Source: Candidatus Limimorpha caballi (GTDB taxonomy: Bacteria > Bacteroidota > Bacteroidia > Bacteroidales > F082). From it: DNA of 64,000 bases. A program made the position numbers and the translations under genes. Under the pieces are notes generated by a model, which was not told the origin of the DNA, made no database searches, and was given only the letters and a program-made list of their open reading frames with translations. Of this stretch, positions 31,297 to 41,748 are shown one piece after another (position 1 is the stretch's first letter; every line of letters starts with the position of its first letter). Where the stretch lies: contig JAGHUX010000036.1 in NCBI GenBank assembly GCA_018064605.1, forward strand, positions 19,776 to 83,775, in the 5' to 3' direction.

Positions 31297-32718
31297 ATGA
31301 AAAAAATGGGAATTTACGTCAACGACACAATATGCGCAATCTCGACGGCCTCCGGAACGGGTGCCATCGCTGTCATCAGACTTTCCGGCGAGAGAAGTCA
31401 CGAAATAGCACTTTCTGTTTTCAGGAAGAAGACAGGCGCATTAAACATCAATGATATAAAAGATTACAAAGCGTATTTCGGCGAGGTTTTCGACCCGAAA
31501 TCAGAAGACAACTCAATGGTTGACGAGGTGCTTGTGACGTTTTTCAAAAATCCCCATTCCTACACCGGCGAAGACTCCGTTGAGATAAGCTGCCACGGCT
31601 CGGTTTACGTGCAGCAGAGAATCCTCGAACTCCTTGTAAACCAAGGCGCACGCCTCGCCGGGCCGGGCGAGTTCTCGAAACGCGCCTTCATCAACGGGAA
31701 GTTCGACCTCACACAAGCCGAGGCCGTCGCCGACCTGATCTCATCACAGAACGAGGCGTCGCACCGGATAGCCGTCAACCAACTCAAAGGCGGATTCTCG
31801 AAAGAACTGAGAGAACTTCGCGCAAGACTCCTCGACCTCACCTCTCTCCTTGAACTCGAACTCGACTTCTCGGAAGAAGACGTGGAGTTCGCCGGCCGCA
31901 CGCAGCTGCGGGAAATACTTGACGAATCGCTCCGTCACATCGGCAAGCTGACCGACTCGTTCAGGCTGGGCAACGCCATAAAGAACGGGATCCCCGTGGC
32001 CATCGCCGGCGAGACGAACGCCGGAAAGAGCACGTTGCTGAACGCCATCCTTGGCGAGGAACGCGCCATCGTCTCCGACATCGAAGGCACCACGCGCGAC
32101 ACCATCGAGGAGACGTTCAACATCAACGGGACGCTTTACCGTTTCATCGACACGGCCGGAATACGTGAGACATCGGAGACTATCGAAAAAATCGGCATCG
32201 AACGCACCTTCCGCAAGATCTCCGAAGCCGACATCATACTCGGCGTGCTCGACCTCACCAAAGGCTACGAGAACGTCTGCAAGTCGGCGGATCTGATAAT
32301 CTCAAAAATCGACTCGCGGAAGCAGACATTATTGCTGGTCGGAAACAAACACGACTTGGCCGCCTCCTTCCCTGTCGCCAAATTGCAAGAATCATACCAC
32401 AACATTCCTCTCGCTTTCATTTCAGCAAAGGATACGACCGACATCGAAACATTGAAATCATTGATTATCAATCACAGCAACATTCACAAACTGACCTCAA
32501 ACGAAGCACTTGTGACCAACGCACGTCATTACGAGGCGTTAGTTCACGCGGCGCAAAGTCTGCGCCACGTACACGAAGGAATGGACATGAACCTTTCGGC
32601 TGACTTGTTGGCGGAGGACTTGAAGCAGGGGCTTTATCATCTCGGGAGCATCACCGGCGAGGTGACGAACGACGAGGTACTCGGGAATATCTTCGGAAGG
32701 TTTTGCGTGGGAAAATAA
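31297..32718 (+). CDS. mnmE: tRNA uridine-34 modification GTPase MnmE
   Basis: With MnmG it forms the carboxymethylaminomethyl group at wobble uridine 34. The N-terminal tetrahydrofolate-binding domain starts DTICAISTASGTGAIAVIRLSG. The central G domain holds GETNAGKSTLLN (Walker A), DIEGTTRDTIEE (G2), DTAGIRET (G3) and GNKHDL (G4). The C-terminus FCVGK carries the essential cysteine of the FC(I/V)GK motif. The length of 473 aa is normal. The first ATG lies 14 bases after the tRNA-Arg terminator. A second ATG three codons on is an equally possible start. Confidence 0.97.
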   Translation: MKKMGIYVNDTICAISTASGTGAIAVIRLSGERSHEIALSVFRKKTGALNINDIKDYKAYFGEVFDPKSEDNSMVDEVLVTFFKNPHSYTGEDSVEISCHGSVYVQQRILELLVNQGARLAGPGEFSKRAFINGKFDLTQAEAVADLISSQNEASHRIAVNQLKGGFSKELRELRARLLDLTSLLELELDFSEEDVEFAGRTQLREILDESLRHIGKLTDSFRLGNAIKNGIPVAIAGETNAGKSTLLNAILGEERAIVSDIEGTTRDTIEETFNINGTLYRFIDTAGIRETSETIEKIGIERTFRKISEADIILGVLDLTKGYENVCKSADLIISKIDSRKQTLLLVGNKHDLAASFPVAKLQESYHNIPLAFISAKDTTDIETLKSLIINHSNIHKLTSNEALVTNARHYEALVHAAQSLRHVHEGMDMNLSADLLAEDLKQGLYHLGSITGEVTNDEVLGNIFGRFCVGK

Positions 32719-32719
32719 G

Positions 32720-32781
32720 ACCACGAATTTCACGAATCTAACGAATTATTTTCACCACGAATTTCACGAATCGCACGAATT
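32720..32781. repeat. CACGAATT-type intergenic repeat tract (second copy)
   Basis: Copies of accacgaatttcacgaatc lie directly after mnmE. They are related to, but not identical with, the tract at 9427-9563. Confidence 0.65.
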
Positions 32782-32790
32782 TTTTCGCTG

Positions 32791-32962
32791 TGGGTTTGCT
32801 GATATGACGTTGTTCGACTCCCTGCGGTCGCTCACAAGGACGGCGTCGTTTGGGGGGAACAAAAATATTTGGTGTGTTGCGGCTTCGCCGCAACACACTA
32901 AATATCAGTTATTTATAAAGCCAACGTCATTGCGACCGAGCGCAGCGAGTGGAGCAAACCCA
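32791..32962. repeat. Nested palindromic intergenic element with terminal inverted repeats
   Basis: Perfect 10-bp outer repeats (tgggtttgct at 32791-32800, its complement at 32953-32962) enclose a second pair (atgacgttg at 32804-32812, caacgtcat at 32922-32930). At the centre is a long hairpin with 18-bp arms (32865-32882 and 32888-32905), one G-T pair and loop CTTCG. It has no coding capacity. It looks like a MITE or REP-type element. With its neighbours it fills the gene-free stretch 32719-33111. A low-complexity ttaagagag/ggttttggtt tract follows at 32972-33075. Confidence 0.7.
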
Positions 32963-33086
32963 TATTTTTTCAGTTAAGAGAGTAGAGAGGAGAGTTAAGA
33001 GAGTTTTAAGTGTTGAGAGTGGAGTTTTGGTTTGGGTTATGGTTTTGGTTAAAAAGGTTTTGGTTTTGGTTAAAAACTATTTTTAC

Positions 33087-33094
33087 TATCTTTG
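33087..33094 (+). promoter_or_regulatory. -7 promoter element (TATCTTTG) for deoC
   Basis: TATCTTTG lies 17 bases before the ATG at 33112. Confidence 0.6.
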
Positions 33095-33111
33095 CGGAAA
33101 ATTTTCAAACC

Positions 33112-33954
33112 ATGAATTTCAAGCAATACAACCATACCGAAGAGGAGCTTCAACAACGCATTGAGGCGATATTGAAAAGACAGAACGAAAGCTGCGACCG
33201 CCGCGAGTCGCTGAAGACAATATTCCAGAGCATCGACTTCACGACTTTGGAGGCGTTCGACAACACACAGAAAATCAACGAGTTCTGCGCAAAGGCCTTG
33301 GCATTTCAGAACAACGGGCTGCATCTCTCCGTCCCGGCGGTTTGCATCTACAGTCCTTTCGTGAAACAGACGAAGGAGCTTCTCAAAGGCAGCGGCATCC
33401 GCGTCGCCACGGTGGCGTGCGCCTTCCCCTCGGGACAGATGCCGTTTGAACTGAAGAAGAAAGAGGTGGAATATTGCGTTGGACAAGGTGCCGACGAGGT
33501 CGATATGGTCATCTCAAGAGGCGCGTTCCTCGAAGGCGACTACGACACCGTCTTTAACGAGATACAGGGCATCCGCGACATCTGCCAGCCGCCTGTCCGC
33601 CTGAAGGTGATCCTCGAGACCGGCGAGCTGAAGACCGTAGCCAACATCCGCAAAGCCAGCGAGCTGGCGATCATGGCCGGGGCCGATTTCATCAAGACCT
33701 CGACGGGGAAGGTGCCTGTTGCGGCGACGCCGATGGCAGCCATCGTGATGTGCGACACCATCAAGGAATACCACGAGGCGACGGGGCAGATGGTCGGGTT
33801 CAAGCCCGCAGGCGGCATGTCGGCTGTCGAAGACGCACTCACCTACTATTACATAGTGAAAGATATTTTGGGCGACAGATGGCTCAACAGCAGCTTCTTC
33901 CGCGTCGGGACGAGCCGGCTGGCCGGGAAAGTGATGGAAGAGCTGTTGAAATAA
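33112..33954 (+). CDS. deoC: Deoxyribose-phosphate aldolase
   Basis: It cleaves 2-deoxyribose 5-phosphate to glyceraldehyde 3-phosphate and acetaldehyde in deoxynucleoside catabolism. The ATG at 33112 directly follows the promoter. A longer frame reads through the low-complexity tract and is rejected. The Schiff-base lysine is K195 in ADFIKTSTGK, the second active-site lysine is K231 in VGFKPAGG, and the aspartate pair is in ADEVDMV. VATVACAFPSG is a family strand. At 280 aa it resembles the longer, type-I-like Bacteroidota form rather than the 220-aa form. Confidence 0.95.
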   Translation: MNFKQYNHTEEELQQRIEAILKRQNESCDRRESLKTIFQSIDFTTLEAFDNTQKINEFCAKALAFQNNGLHLSVPAVCIYSPFVKQTKELLKGSGIRVATVACAFPSGQMPFELKKKEVEYCVGQGADEVDMVISRGAFLEGDYDTVFNEIQGIRDICQPPVRLKVILETGELKTVANIRKASELAIMAGADFIKTSTGKVPVAATPMAAIVMCDTIKEYHEATGQMVGFKPAGGMSAVEDALTYYYIVKDILGDRWLNSSFFRVGTSRLAGKVMEELLK

Positions 33955-33956
33955 AA

Positions 33957-34211
33957 CTATTTGACCTCAACACTGTTCTCGTAAAGAAATTCAGGCGCGA
34001 ACCCGATTTCATTGTTCCAATCGACAGAGAAAGGGTCAAGCCTGAAGTTCTTGAAATACTCCATATTTTGAAGTTTGGTGCAAATCCCTTTGCGGGAAAG
34101 AGGCTCGAAATCGAACAGACGAACCTTGCCATCGTTGAATGTCAGCAACAGTTTGTATTCATTAACATATTGAACTCCAATGATTTTCAATATTGCAATT
34201 TCTTTTTCCAT
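33957..34211 (-). CDS. DUF2442 domain protein, 84 aa
   Basis: A short protein with the DUF2442 pattern: a beta strand YKLLLTFNDGKVRLFDF, then a linker to FKNFRLDPFSVDWNNEIGFAPEFLY. DUF2442 proteins are often encoded next to DUF4160 partners and resemble toxin-antitoxin-like pairs. No partner is visible here. It is convergent with deoC (two bases apart). A -7 element lies 85 bases upstream of its start. Confidence 0.85.
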   Translation of the reverse strand: MEKEIAILKIIGVQYVNEYKLLLTFNDGKVRLFDFEPLSRKGICTKLQNMEYFKNFRLDPFSVDWNNEIGFAPEFLYENSVEVK

Positions 34212-34295
34212 ATTATTAAATTAACGGAACTATCTTCAAATGACAATTCCGTAAAAAGAACTAATTTCTGGCATCATCTTAATTTTTTCAAGGTG

Positions 34296-34303
34296 CAAAA
34301 GTA
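34296..34303 (-). promoter_or_regulatory. -7 promoter element (TACTTTTG) for DUF2442 gene
   Basis: The minus strand reads TACTTTTG upstream of the DUF2442 start. Confidence 0.4.
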
Positions 34304-34347
34304 CTGATTTTTTTTTCAGAAAACACTTTTTTTGATGGTTTTTGAAC

Positions 34348-34355
34348 TATTTTTG
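34348..34355 (+). promoter_or_regulatory. -7 promoter element (TATTTTTG) for the DedA-like gene
   Basis: TATTTTTG lies 19 bases before the ATG at 34375. Confidence 0.55.
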
Positions 34356-34374
34356 CGAAAAAAAATCTGACAAG

Positions 34375-34815
34375 ATGATCGACTTCCTTCAGAGCTGGGG
34401 TTACCTCGGGCTGTTTCTCGGTTCGTTCCTCGCCTCCACCGTCGTCCCTTTCTCCGCCGACGCGCTGATTGTCGGGATGCTGGTGGCTGGCGGAAAGCCG
34501 TGGCTGTGCTTTATCTTGGCTACGGCGGGCAACTGGCTCGGCGGCATGACGTCGTACGGCATAGGCTGGCTCGGGAGATGGCAGTGGATTGAGAGATGGC
34601 TTCACGTCAAACGCGAGACGCTTGAAAAGCAGAAAATTAAAGTCGATAAGTACGGCCCGTACCTCGAACTTCTCGCGTGGCTCCCCATCGTGGGCGACGC
34701 CTTCGCGATAGCTCTCGGTTTTTACAGGACGAAGCCCTTCCAATGCGCCGTCTATATGCTCATCGGAAGAGCCGCGAGGTTCCTGGTGTGGATGTGCGTC
34801 GTCGAGGCAATCTGA
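34375..34815 (+). CDS. DedA/VTT-family (YqaA-like) small membrane protein, 146 aa
   Basis: Membrane segments with the SNARE-associated/VTT pattern are visible: GYLGLFLGSFLASTVVPFSADAL, GNWLGGMTSYGIGWLG, then YLELLAWLPIVGDAFAIALGFYR and a final helix. The short length is typical of YqaA proteins. DedA-like proteins act in lipid or membrane homeostasis. The ATG at 34375 is chosen over a TTG 33 bases upstream that overlaps the promoter element. It lies directly upstream of the hpd operon, which has its own promoter. Confidence 0.85.
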   Translation: MIDFLQSWGYLGLFLGSFLASTVVPFSADALIVGMLVAGGKPWLCFILATAGNWLGGMTSYGIGWLGRWQWIERWLHVKRETLEKQKIKVDKYGPYLELLAWLPIVGDAFAIALGFYRTKPFQCAVYMLIGRAARFLVWMCVVEAI

Positions 34816-34865
34816 CAGATGTCATTTTTTTTGCCGGATGCATCTTCTATTCGACAAAATAATCT

Positions 34866-34873
34866 TATCTTTG
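34866..34873 (+). promoter_or_regulatory. -7 promoter element (TATCTTTG) for the hpd operon
   Basis: TATCTTTG lies 25 bases before the hpdB ATG. Confidence 0.65.
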
Positions 34874-34898
34874 CAGTTTCAAAAAATTACAGAATCGC

Positions 34899-37583
34899 AT
34901 GACTAACGAAGACAAACTCAAGGAGTTACTGAAAAGCCGCGGCATCGACGCATCGGGTATGACCGATGAGGCCGCCACACCCAAGCAGGCGGAAGGCTGC
35001 GGCAAGCTGATTGACATATATTACACGCTGAAGAACACCGTTGACATGGAGTTCCCGTACTGGTACAACCGTGTCTGGCAGGAGAACGGCAGCGACGTCA
35101 TTATCGTGCGCCGCGCCAAAGCGCTCGCGGCGGCGTTCGCGCATCTGACGCCGACGATCCAGCCTTACGAGCGGTTAGTGATGAACAAGACCCGCCATGT
35201 GCGCGGCGCGTTCCCGTTCCCGTGGGTCACCGCCAGCTTCTTCAACGCGCAGGCCGAGGCCCTCATGAAAGAGGCCTCAGCGCCGTCGGAGAGCGAGGCC
35301 GACTCCGTGTCGATCATCGGCGCGGGCGGCGGCAACGTGACGAAAAGCTACGGCAACATCATCTCCATCGCCAAGAAATTCGGGATGCGCAAGGAGGAGA
35401 TCCCCGTCTTGGTGAAGACGTGCAGCTACTGGGACGGCAACTCCGTCGAGGAGATGAGCAACCACTACGCCAAATACACCCCGCAGTTCGACATCGAGCA
35501 GGCCATCATGGACTCGGTGCTGTGCATGTTCGACTCGTACTGCATCCCGCAGGGCCGCGAGGTGATCAACTACTACCTGCCCCTGCAATACGGCTGGGAC
35601 GGCATCATCGAACTGTGCGACAGACGCATCGCCGAGACGATGGGAGAGTCGGACGGCGACGGCCTCATGGGGATGGAACGCGGATATTACTACGTCGCCA
35701 TGAAACACCTGGCGCAAGGCCTGAGCAGATGGTGCCAGAACTACGCCGACAGGGCGTATTACCTCGCCTCGGTGGAGACCGACGCCGCGCTGAAGAAGAA
35801 CTACGAAGAGATCGGCGGCGTGATGGCGCACATCGCGCACAAGGCCCCCTCGACATTCCGTCAGGCATTGCAGCTCACACTCGCCTGCCATTACGCGGAG
35901 GTCAACGAAGACCCGCAGTCGGGGCAGTCGATAGGCCGTCTCGGACAGGTGCTGCAGCCGTTCTACGAGAAAGACATCGACGACGGCGTGACGACGGAGG
36001 AAGAGGTGATCGAGCTTTTAGAGTTTTACCGCATCAAGATAACATGTATCGAGTGCTTCGCGTCGGCGGGCGTGACGGGCGGCGTCCTTTCCGGTAACAC
36101 GTTCAACAACCTGTCGTTGGGCGGCTTGAACCGCGACGGCCTGAGCGCCGTGACGCCGCTGGAATACCACATCATAGAGGCAGGGATGCGCTGCCGCACC
36201 ACACAGCCCACGCTGTCGGTATTATACGACGAGAAGCTGCCGGAGTCGTTCTTGCTCAAGGCGGCCGCCTGCACGAAGCAGGGCACGGGCTATCCGGCGT
36301 GGATGAACAACCAGGACGGCATGAACTTCATGCTGATGAACTACGGCCCGGAGGGCATGAACATAGAAGACGCACGCGCGTGGTGTCTCGGCGGATGCCT
36401 CGAGTCGTCGCCGGGTTGCTTCCTGCCGCTCAGATACAACGGCAAGGTCACGTGGATACCGGGCGGGGCGGGGCCGACAGCAGGCTCCGGCGTGCATTTC
36501 GTGGGGCTGCCCAAGATGCTCGAGCTCGTGATGACCAACGGCTACGACCGCCGCATCAACAAACAGGTGCTGCCGGCGCACAACCGCAAACTCGACAGCA
36601 TGGAGGCCATCCAGGAGGAATGGGTCAGATACATGAACCTCACCATCGACGTGCTCAACAAAGTCAACAACCTGCAGATGGACATCTGGCGCAAATACTG
36701 CCCGCCGGTCGTCTCCTCGCTGCTCAAGGCCGACTGTTTCGCCAAGGGCCGCGGCCTCGGCATGATGGGCGGACGCTACAACGCCACCATCAACTTCGAG
36801 TCGTGCGGCACCGTGACTTTCGTCAACTCCATGGCTTCATTATATAGAAATGTGTTCAAAGACAAGAAATACACCCTCGAGGAGATGCTCGACGCGATGA
36901 TGCACAACTTCGGGTTCAAGACGTCATATGAGACGGGCGTGTTCTCGCCCGACTTCCGCGAGGCCACCGACGAGGCGCCGAAATACGCGCAGATCTTCGC
37001 CGACTGCGTGAACGCCCCGAAGTTCGGCAACGCCGACTGGGAGGCCGACCAGTTCCTGAAATGGTACGAAGACGTCATGTTCGGCCTGACGAGACAATAC
37101 AAGTCATATTACGGCAAGCCGCTGTACATGTGCCAGATCTCCGTCTCGACACACGGCCCGCAAGGCTTCATCACACTCGCCGACCCCGCAGGGCGTCTGG
37201 CAGGCACGACCTACTCCGACGGCTCCGTGTCGGCGGCGGCGGGCACCGACAAGAACGGCATCTACGCCATCTTCGAGTCGGCGACGATATACGACCACAG
37301 CACCCAGCAGAACGCGCAGATGAACCTCAAGCTGCACCCCTCCGCGGTGAAAGGCCCGCAGGGCACCCGCAAACTCCTCGACCTCGTCCGCGCCTACATG
37401 CGCAAAGGCGGGTTCCACGTCCAGTTCAACATCGTCGATTCAAAGACCCTGAAAAAGGCACAGGCCAAACCCGAGAACTACCGCGACCTCATGGTCAGAG
37501 TGGCGGGATTCACTCAATACTGGTGCGAGATCGGCAAGCCCATACAGGACGAGGTGATCTACAGGACTGAATACGATGACTAA
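34899..37583 (+). CDS. hpdB: 4-hydroxyphenylacetate decarboxylase, glycyl radical large subunit
   Basis: It converts 4-hydroxyphenylacetate to p-cresol and CO2 by radical chemistry under strict anoxia. At 894 aa it has the family length. The thiyl cysteine is C500 followed by LE, giving the C-x-E pair (C500, E502) characteristic of this decarboxylase. The glycyl radical site is G870 in RVAGFTQYW. Known Clostridium scatologenes residues (from memory F214, S344, C503, E505, H536, E637, G873) all map here with a constant offset of three: F211, S341, C500, E502, H533, E634, G870. A small subunit and activase follow. Related phenylacetate or indoleacetate decarboxylases are alternatives, but the HpdC gene argues against them. 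Confidence 0.93.
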   Translation: MTNEDKLKELLKSRGIDASGMTDEAATPKQAEGCGKLIDIYYTLKNTVDMEFPYWYNRVWQENGSDVIIVRRAKALAAAFAHLTPTIQPYERLVMNKTRHVRGAFPFPWVTASFFNAQAEALMKEASAPSESEADSVSIIGAGGGNVTKSYGNIISIAKKFGMRKEEIPVLVKTCSYWDGNSVEEMSNHYAKYTPQFDIEQAIMDSVLCMFDSYCIPQGREVINYYLPLQYGWDGIIELCDRRIAETMGESDGDGLMGMERGYYYVAMKHLAQGLSRWCQNYADRAYYLASVETDAALKKNYEEIGGVMAHIAHKAPSTFRQALQLTLACHYAEVNEDPQSGQSIGRLGQVLQPFYEKDIDDGVTTEEEVIELLEFYRIKITCIECFASAGVTGGVLSGNTFNNLSLGGLNRDGLSAVTPLEYHIIEAGMRCRTTQPTLSVLYDEKLPESFLLKAAACTKQGTGYPAWMNNQDGMNFMLMNYGPEGMNIEDARAWCLGGCLESSPGCFLPLRYNGKVTWIPGGAGPTAGSGVHFVGLPKMLELVMTNGYDRRINKQVLPAHNRKLDSMEAIQEEWVRYMNLTIDVLNKVNNLQMDIWRKYCPPVVSSLLKADCFAKGRGLGMMGGRYNATINFESCGTVTFVNSMASLYRNVFKDKKYTLEEMLDAMMHNFGFKTSYETGVFSPDFREATDEAPKYAQIFADCVNAPKFGNADWEADQFLKWYEDVMFGLTRQYKSYYGKPLYMCQISVSTHGPQGFITLADPAGRLAGTTYSDGSVSAAAGTDKNGIYAIFESATIYDHSTQQNAQMNLKLHPSAVKGPQGTRKLLDLVRAYMRKGGFHVQFNIVDSKTLKKAQAKPENYRDLMVRVAGFTQYWCEIGKPIQDEVIYRTEYDD

Positions 37584-37616
37584 ACATTTAACCATCAAGA
37601 ATTAAAACTTATCAAG

Positions 37617-37877
37617 ATGAAACATATAGACTGCAAGAATTATATATATCTGGACTGCGAGAAAGGCATGTGCGCCCTGTCGAAGATGATGCTTCCGATT
37701 GACGGCAAAGGCAGCGAGGCCTGTCCGAGGTTCGTCATGGCCGAGAAATGCGGCTGCTGCGCCAACTTCGACGGCTGCGACGAGCACGGCATCGGCACGT
37801 GCGCGGGTTTCGAGAAGAAAAACTGGACCTACGCATCGTGCGGCGCCGCCGGATGTGAGCATTTCAAAATGAGATAG
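37617..37877 (+). CDS. hpdC: 4-hydroxyphenylacetate decarboxylase small subunit (two 4Fe-4S clusters)
   Basis: An 86-residue cysteine-rich protein, 33 bases after hpdB. The ligands expected for the two clusters are all present at the positions known for the clostridial subunit: H3, C6, C19 and C36 for one, and C45, C48, C62 and C80 for the other. Extra cysteines are at 14, 47, 54 and 75. In the characterised enzyme this subunit forms a hetero-octamer with HpdB and is thought to regulate radical storage. Its presence separates this enzyme from single-subunit glycyl radical decarboxylases. Confidence 0.93.
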   Translation: MKHIDCKNYIYLDCEKGMCALSKMMLPIDGKGSEACPRFVMAEKCGCCANFDGCDEHGIGTCAGFEKKNWTYASCGAAGCEHFKMR

Positions 37878-37883
37878 GCTTCC

Positions 37884-38822
37884 ATGGACGCACCGCAAGC
37901 TGTCATCTTCGACATACAGCCGTTCTCCGTCCACGACGGCCCGGGCTGCCGCACGACGATATTCATGTCGGGCTGCCCGCTGCAATGCCGCTGGTGCTCA
38001 AACCCCGAGAACCACGCCGGCAAGCCGCAGCTGATATTCGCGGGCAAGGTGTGCAAATGGGGTTCGGGCTGCCGCGCCTGTGTCGGCATTTGTCCGAAAG
38101 GGGCGCTGACAGCCACCGATGACGGGATCCGACTCGACCGGAGCATCTGCCGCGAATGCACCACCTTCGAGTGCGCGCGTCCGTGCGCGTCAAACGCCCT
38201 GCGCGTCTGCGGGAAGCATTATTCGGTCAACGACGTGATGGACGTGCTGCACCGCGACTCCAACAACTGGGGCGGCGACGGCGGCGTCACCTTCAGCGGC
38301 GGCGACCCCCTGCTCCATCATAACTTCATGAAAGGCGTGCTCGAAGAATGCCGGAAAGACGGCATCCACACCGCAGTGGAGACATCAGCCTGTATCCCGA
38401 CAGAGAAATTCATCGACCTGATGCAACTCGTCGATTTCGCATTCATCGATGTCAAGAACATGGACGACGAGCGTCACATCGCCGGCACAGGCGTCTCCAA
38501 CAAATTGATCCTAAACAACATCAGCGCACTTGTCGCATCGGGTTGGAACGGGAGGTTGGTGCTTCGCTATCCGGTGATCGCCGACTACAACGACTCCGAC
38601 GAAAACGCCGTCAGGGTCATCGAGTTCATGAAAGCCAACGGTTTGTTTGAGATCAACCTCTTGAAATTCCACAGATTAGGCCAAACCAAGTGGGAACAAC
38701 TCGGTCTGGCCTACCCTTATTCCACAGGCGGCGACGTCAGCAACGAGCTGATGGAGCACCTGCAGTCACTCTATCTGGAGCATGACATCATCTGTTACAT
38801 AGGTGACAAGACTCCTTTCTAA
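37884..38822 (+). CDS. hpdA: 4-hydroxyphenylacetate decarboxylase activating enzyme (radical SAM)
   Basis: It abstracts hydrogen from the glycyl residue of HpdB using S-adenosylmethionine. The radical SAM motif CxxxCxxC is C31-C35-C38 in SGCPLQCRWCSNPE. A ferredoxin-like insert with two more cluster sites follows (CKWGSGCRACVGICP and CRECTTFECARPC). GGVTFSGGDPL is the SAM-binding strand seen in glycyl radical activases. The length of 312 aa is standard. It starts six bases after hpdC, so translation is likely coupled. Its stop codon sits within a palindrome shared with the convergent ettA gene. Confidence 0.93.
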   Translation: MDAPQAVIFDIQPFSVHDGPGCRTTIFMSGCPLQCRWCSNPENHAGKPQLIFAGKVCKWGSGCRACVGICPKGALTATDDGIRLDRSICRECTTFECARPCASNALRVCGKHYSVNDVMDVLHRDSNNWGGDGGVTFSGGDPLLHHNFMKGVLEECRKDGIHTAVETSACIPTEKFIDLMQLVDFAFIDVKNMDDERHIAGTGVSNKLILNNISALVASGWNGRLVLRYPVIADYNDSDENAVRVIEFMKANGLFEINLLKFHRLGQTKWEQLGLAYPYSTGGDVSNELMEHLQSLYLEHDIICYIGDKTPF

Positions 38823-38832
38823 GACGGTCGTC

Positions 38833-38835
<3 letters not shown>
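38820..38835. terminator. Palindrome containing both stop codons of convergent genes
   Basis: TAAGACG and CGTCTTA are perfect arms around GT. The left TAA is the stop of hpdA and the right one, on the minus strand, is the stop of ettA. The stem is short, so termination is uncertain. Confidence 0.45.
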
Positions 38836-40506
<1,671 letters not shown>

Positions 40507-40535
40507 ATATAATAATCGTTTCGTTTATCGTTCAT

Positions 40536-41732
40536 CTACTCTTTAATCTCTACTCTCTTATCTAAAATCTGGTTCATCGCGTCTTCCATGATTTTCGTCG
40601 CCGCGCCCCAGTCGTAAACACGGCGCACGAAGTCGTAGCCGCGTTGCGCCATCTCGGCTGCCTTGTCTTGATTTTCAAGAAGGTAAATTATGTCGGCGGC
40701 GAGTTCGTCGGAGCGGTTTCCCACGAGGAGGTCTTTCCCGTTGACGGCGTTGAGCGAGCCGTTGGCGAGCGACGTGGTGATGCACGGCAGCCTCATCGAC
40801 ATCGCCTCAAGCAGCTTGTTCTGCAAGCCTGTGCCGATGCGCATCGGGGCGATGAACACGCGGCTCTGCTTGTAGGCGTCGCGCATGTCGTCGATCCAGC
40901 CGCTCACGATGATGTTCTCGTTGGCCGCCATCCTCACCCTGATGTCGGGCTTCGCGCCGGCGATGTACATCTTCACGTCGGGACGCTTCTCCCACACCTT
41001 CGGCAGGATCTCGTTCGCGAGGTACTCGACGGCGTTGACATTCGGCGCGTACGACATGTTTCCGGTGAAGACGACATCGTACTTCTTCTCGCATTCGCAC
41101 GGCCTGTAGTATTCATGGTCAACGCCATTGGGGACGATGAGGATCTTCTTCCTGTCGGGATGGTCGATGTCGTTGCGGTCCTGTTCGCTGATGATTGTCT
41201 TTATGTCGAACTCGTCGAAGATCCTGCGTTCGTATTTCCTGAGCCTCTTGTATTCCATCATGAAGAACGGGCGCGTGAACAATCCGGCGATGTCGGCGCG
41301 GCGTTTCATCCCCATAGAGAACACATCTTGATAGTCGATGGTTTTAGGCAGTTTCTCCTTATGAAGGTAAGGGGCCACGCGCAGCAGCTGTCCGAAAAGC
41401 ATGTCAGGTTTGTGCGACCCGATGAGCGAATGGATTTTCCTCTTAGCCTTTGAGCTATAGAAGCAGCCGCATTGCAGGGGCAGTCCGAGGAAGAACGACC
41501 TGATGATATTGAACGCCGCGACAGGTTTGGGCAGGTCGATGAAATTCACCGAGGCGCAATACGGCTGCAAGGCATGGAACGCCGCCTGCTTGTCGAGGCT
41601 TCTGTCGAAATTCAGTGCGCACAGCACTATCTCGTTGTTCTTCGACAGTTGCCTGACCTGGTTGTACGCCCTCAGCTTGTCGCCTTTCTCAAGCGGCCAC
41701 GGGACTCTCGGTAACAAAACAAAAATCTTCAT
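40536..41732 (-). CDS. Glycosyltransferase, GT4-type, 398 aa
   Basis: A GT-B fold enzyme starting KIFVLLPRVPWPLEKGDKLRAYNQ, which resembles sugar transferases of exopolysaccharide or lipid-linked glycan clusters. The C-terminal nucleotide-sugar domain contains VVFTGNMSYAPNVNAVEYL, and RVFIAPMRIGTGLQNKLLEAMSM with the E-x7-E-like donor-binding pattern. The ATG at 41732 is used. A TTG two codons upstream is less likely. It lies 16 bases after a second glycosyltransferase on the same strand, so both probably act on one cell-surface glycan. Acceptor and donor are unknown. Confidence 0.87.
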   Translation of the reverse strand: MKIFVLLPRVPWPLEKGDKLRAYNQVRQLSKNNEIVLCALNFDRSLDKQAAFHALQPYCASVNFIDLPKPVAAFNIIRSFFLGLPLQCGCFYSSKAKRKIHSLIGSHKPDMLFGQLLRVAPYLHKEKLPKTIDYQDVFSMGMKRRADIAGLFTRPFFMMEYKRLRKYERRIFDEFDIKTIISEQDRNDIDHPDRKKILIVPNGVDHEYYRPCECEKKYDVVFTGNMSYAPNVNAVEYLANEILPKVWEKRPDVKMYIAGAKPDIRVRMAANENIIVSGWIDDMRDAYKQSRVFIAPMRIGTGLQNKLLEAMSMRLPCITTSLANGSLNAVNGKDLLVGNRSDELAADIIYLLENQDKAAEMAQRGYDFVRRVYDWGAATKIMEDAMNQILDKRVEIKE

Positions 41733-41748
41733 CTTCAAAATAAAAAAA

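Noticed and set aside
35222..36097. Long overlapping frames on both strands inside hpdB.
   Set aside because: They are arginine- and alanine-rich shadows of a GC-rich coding region, and hpdB itself has all family residues.
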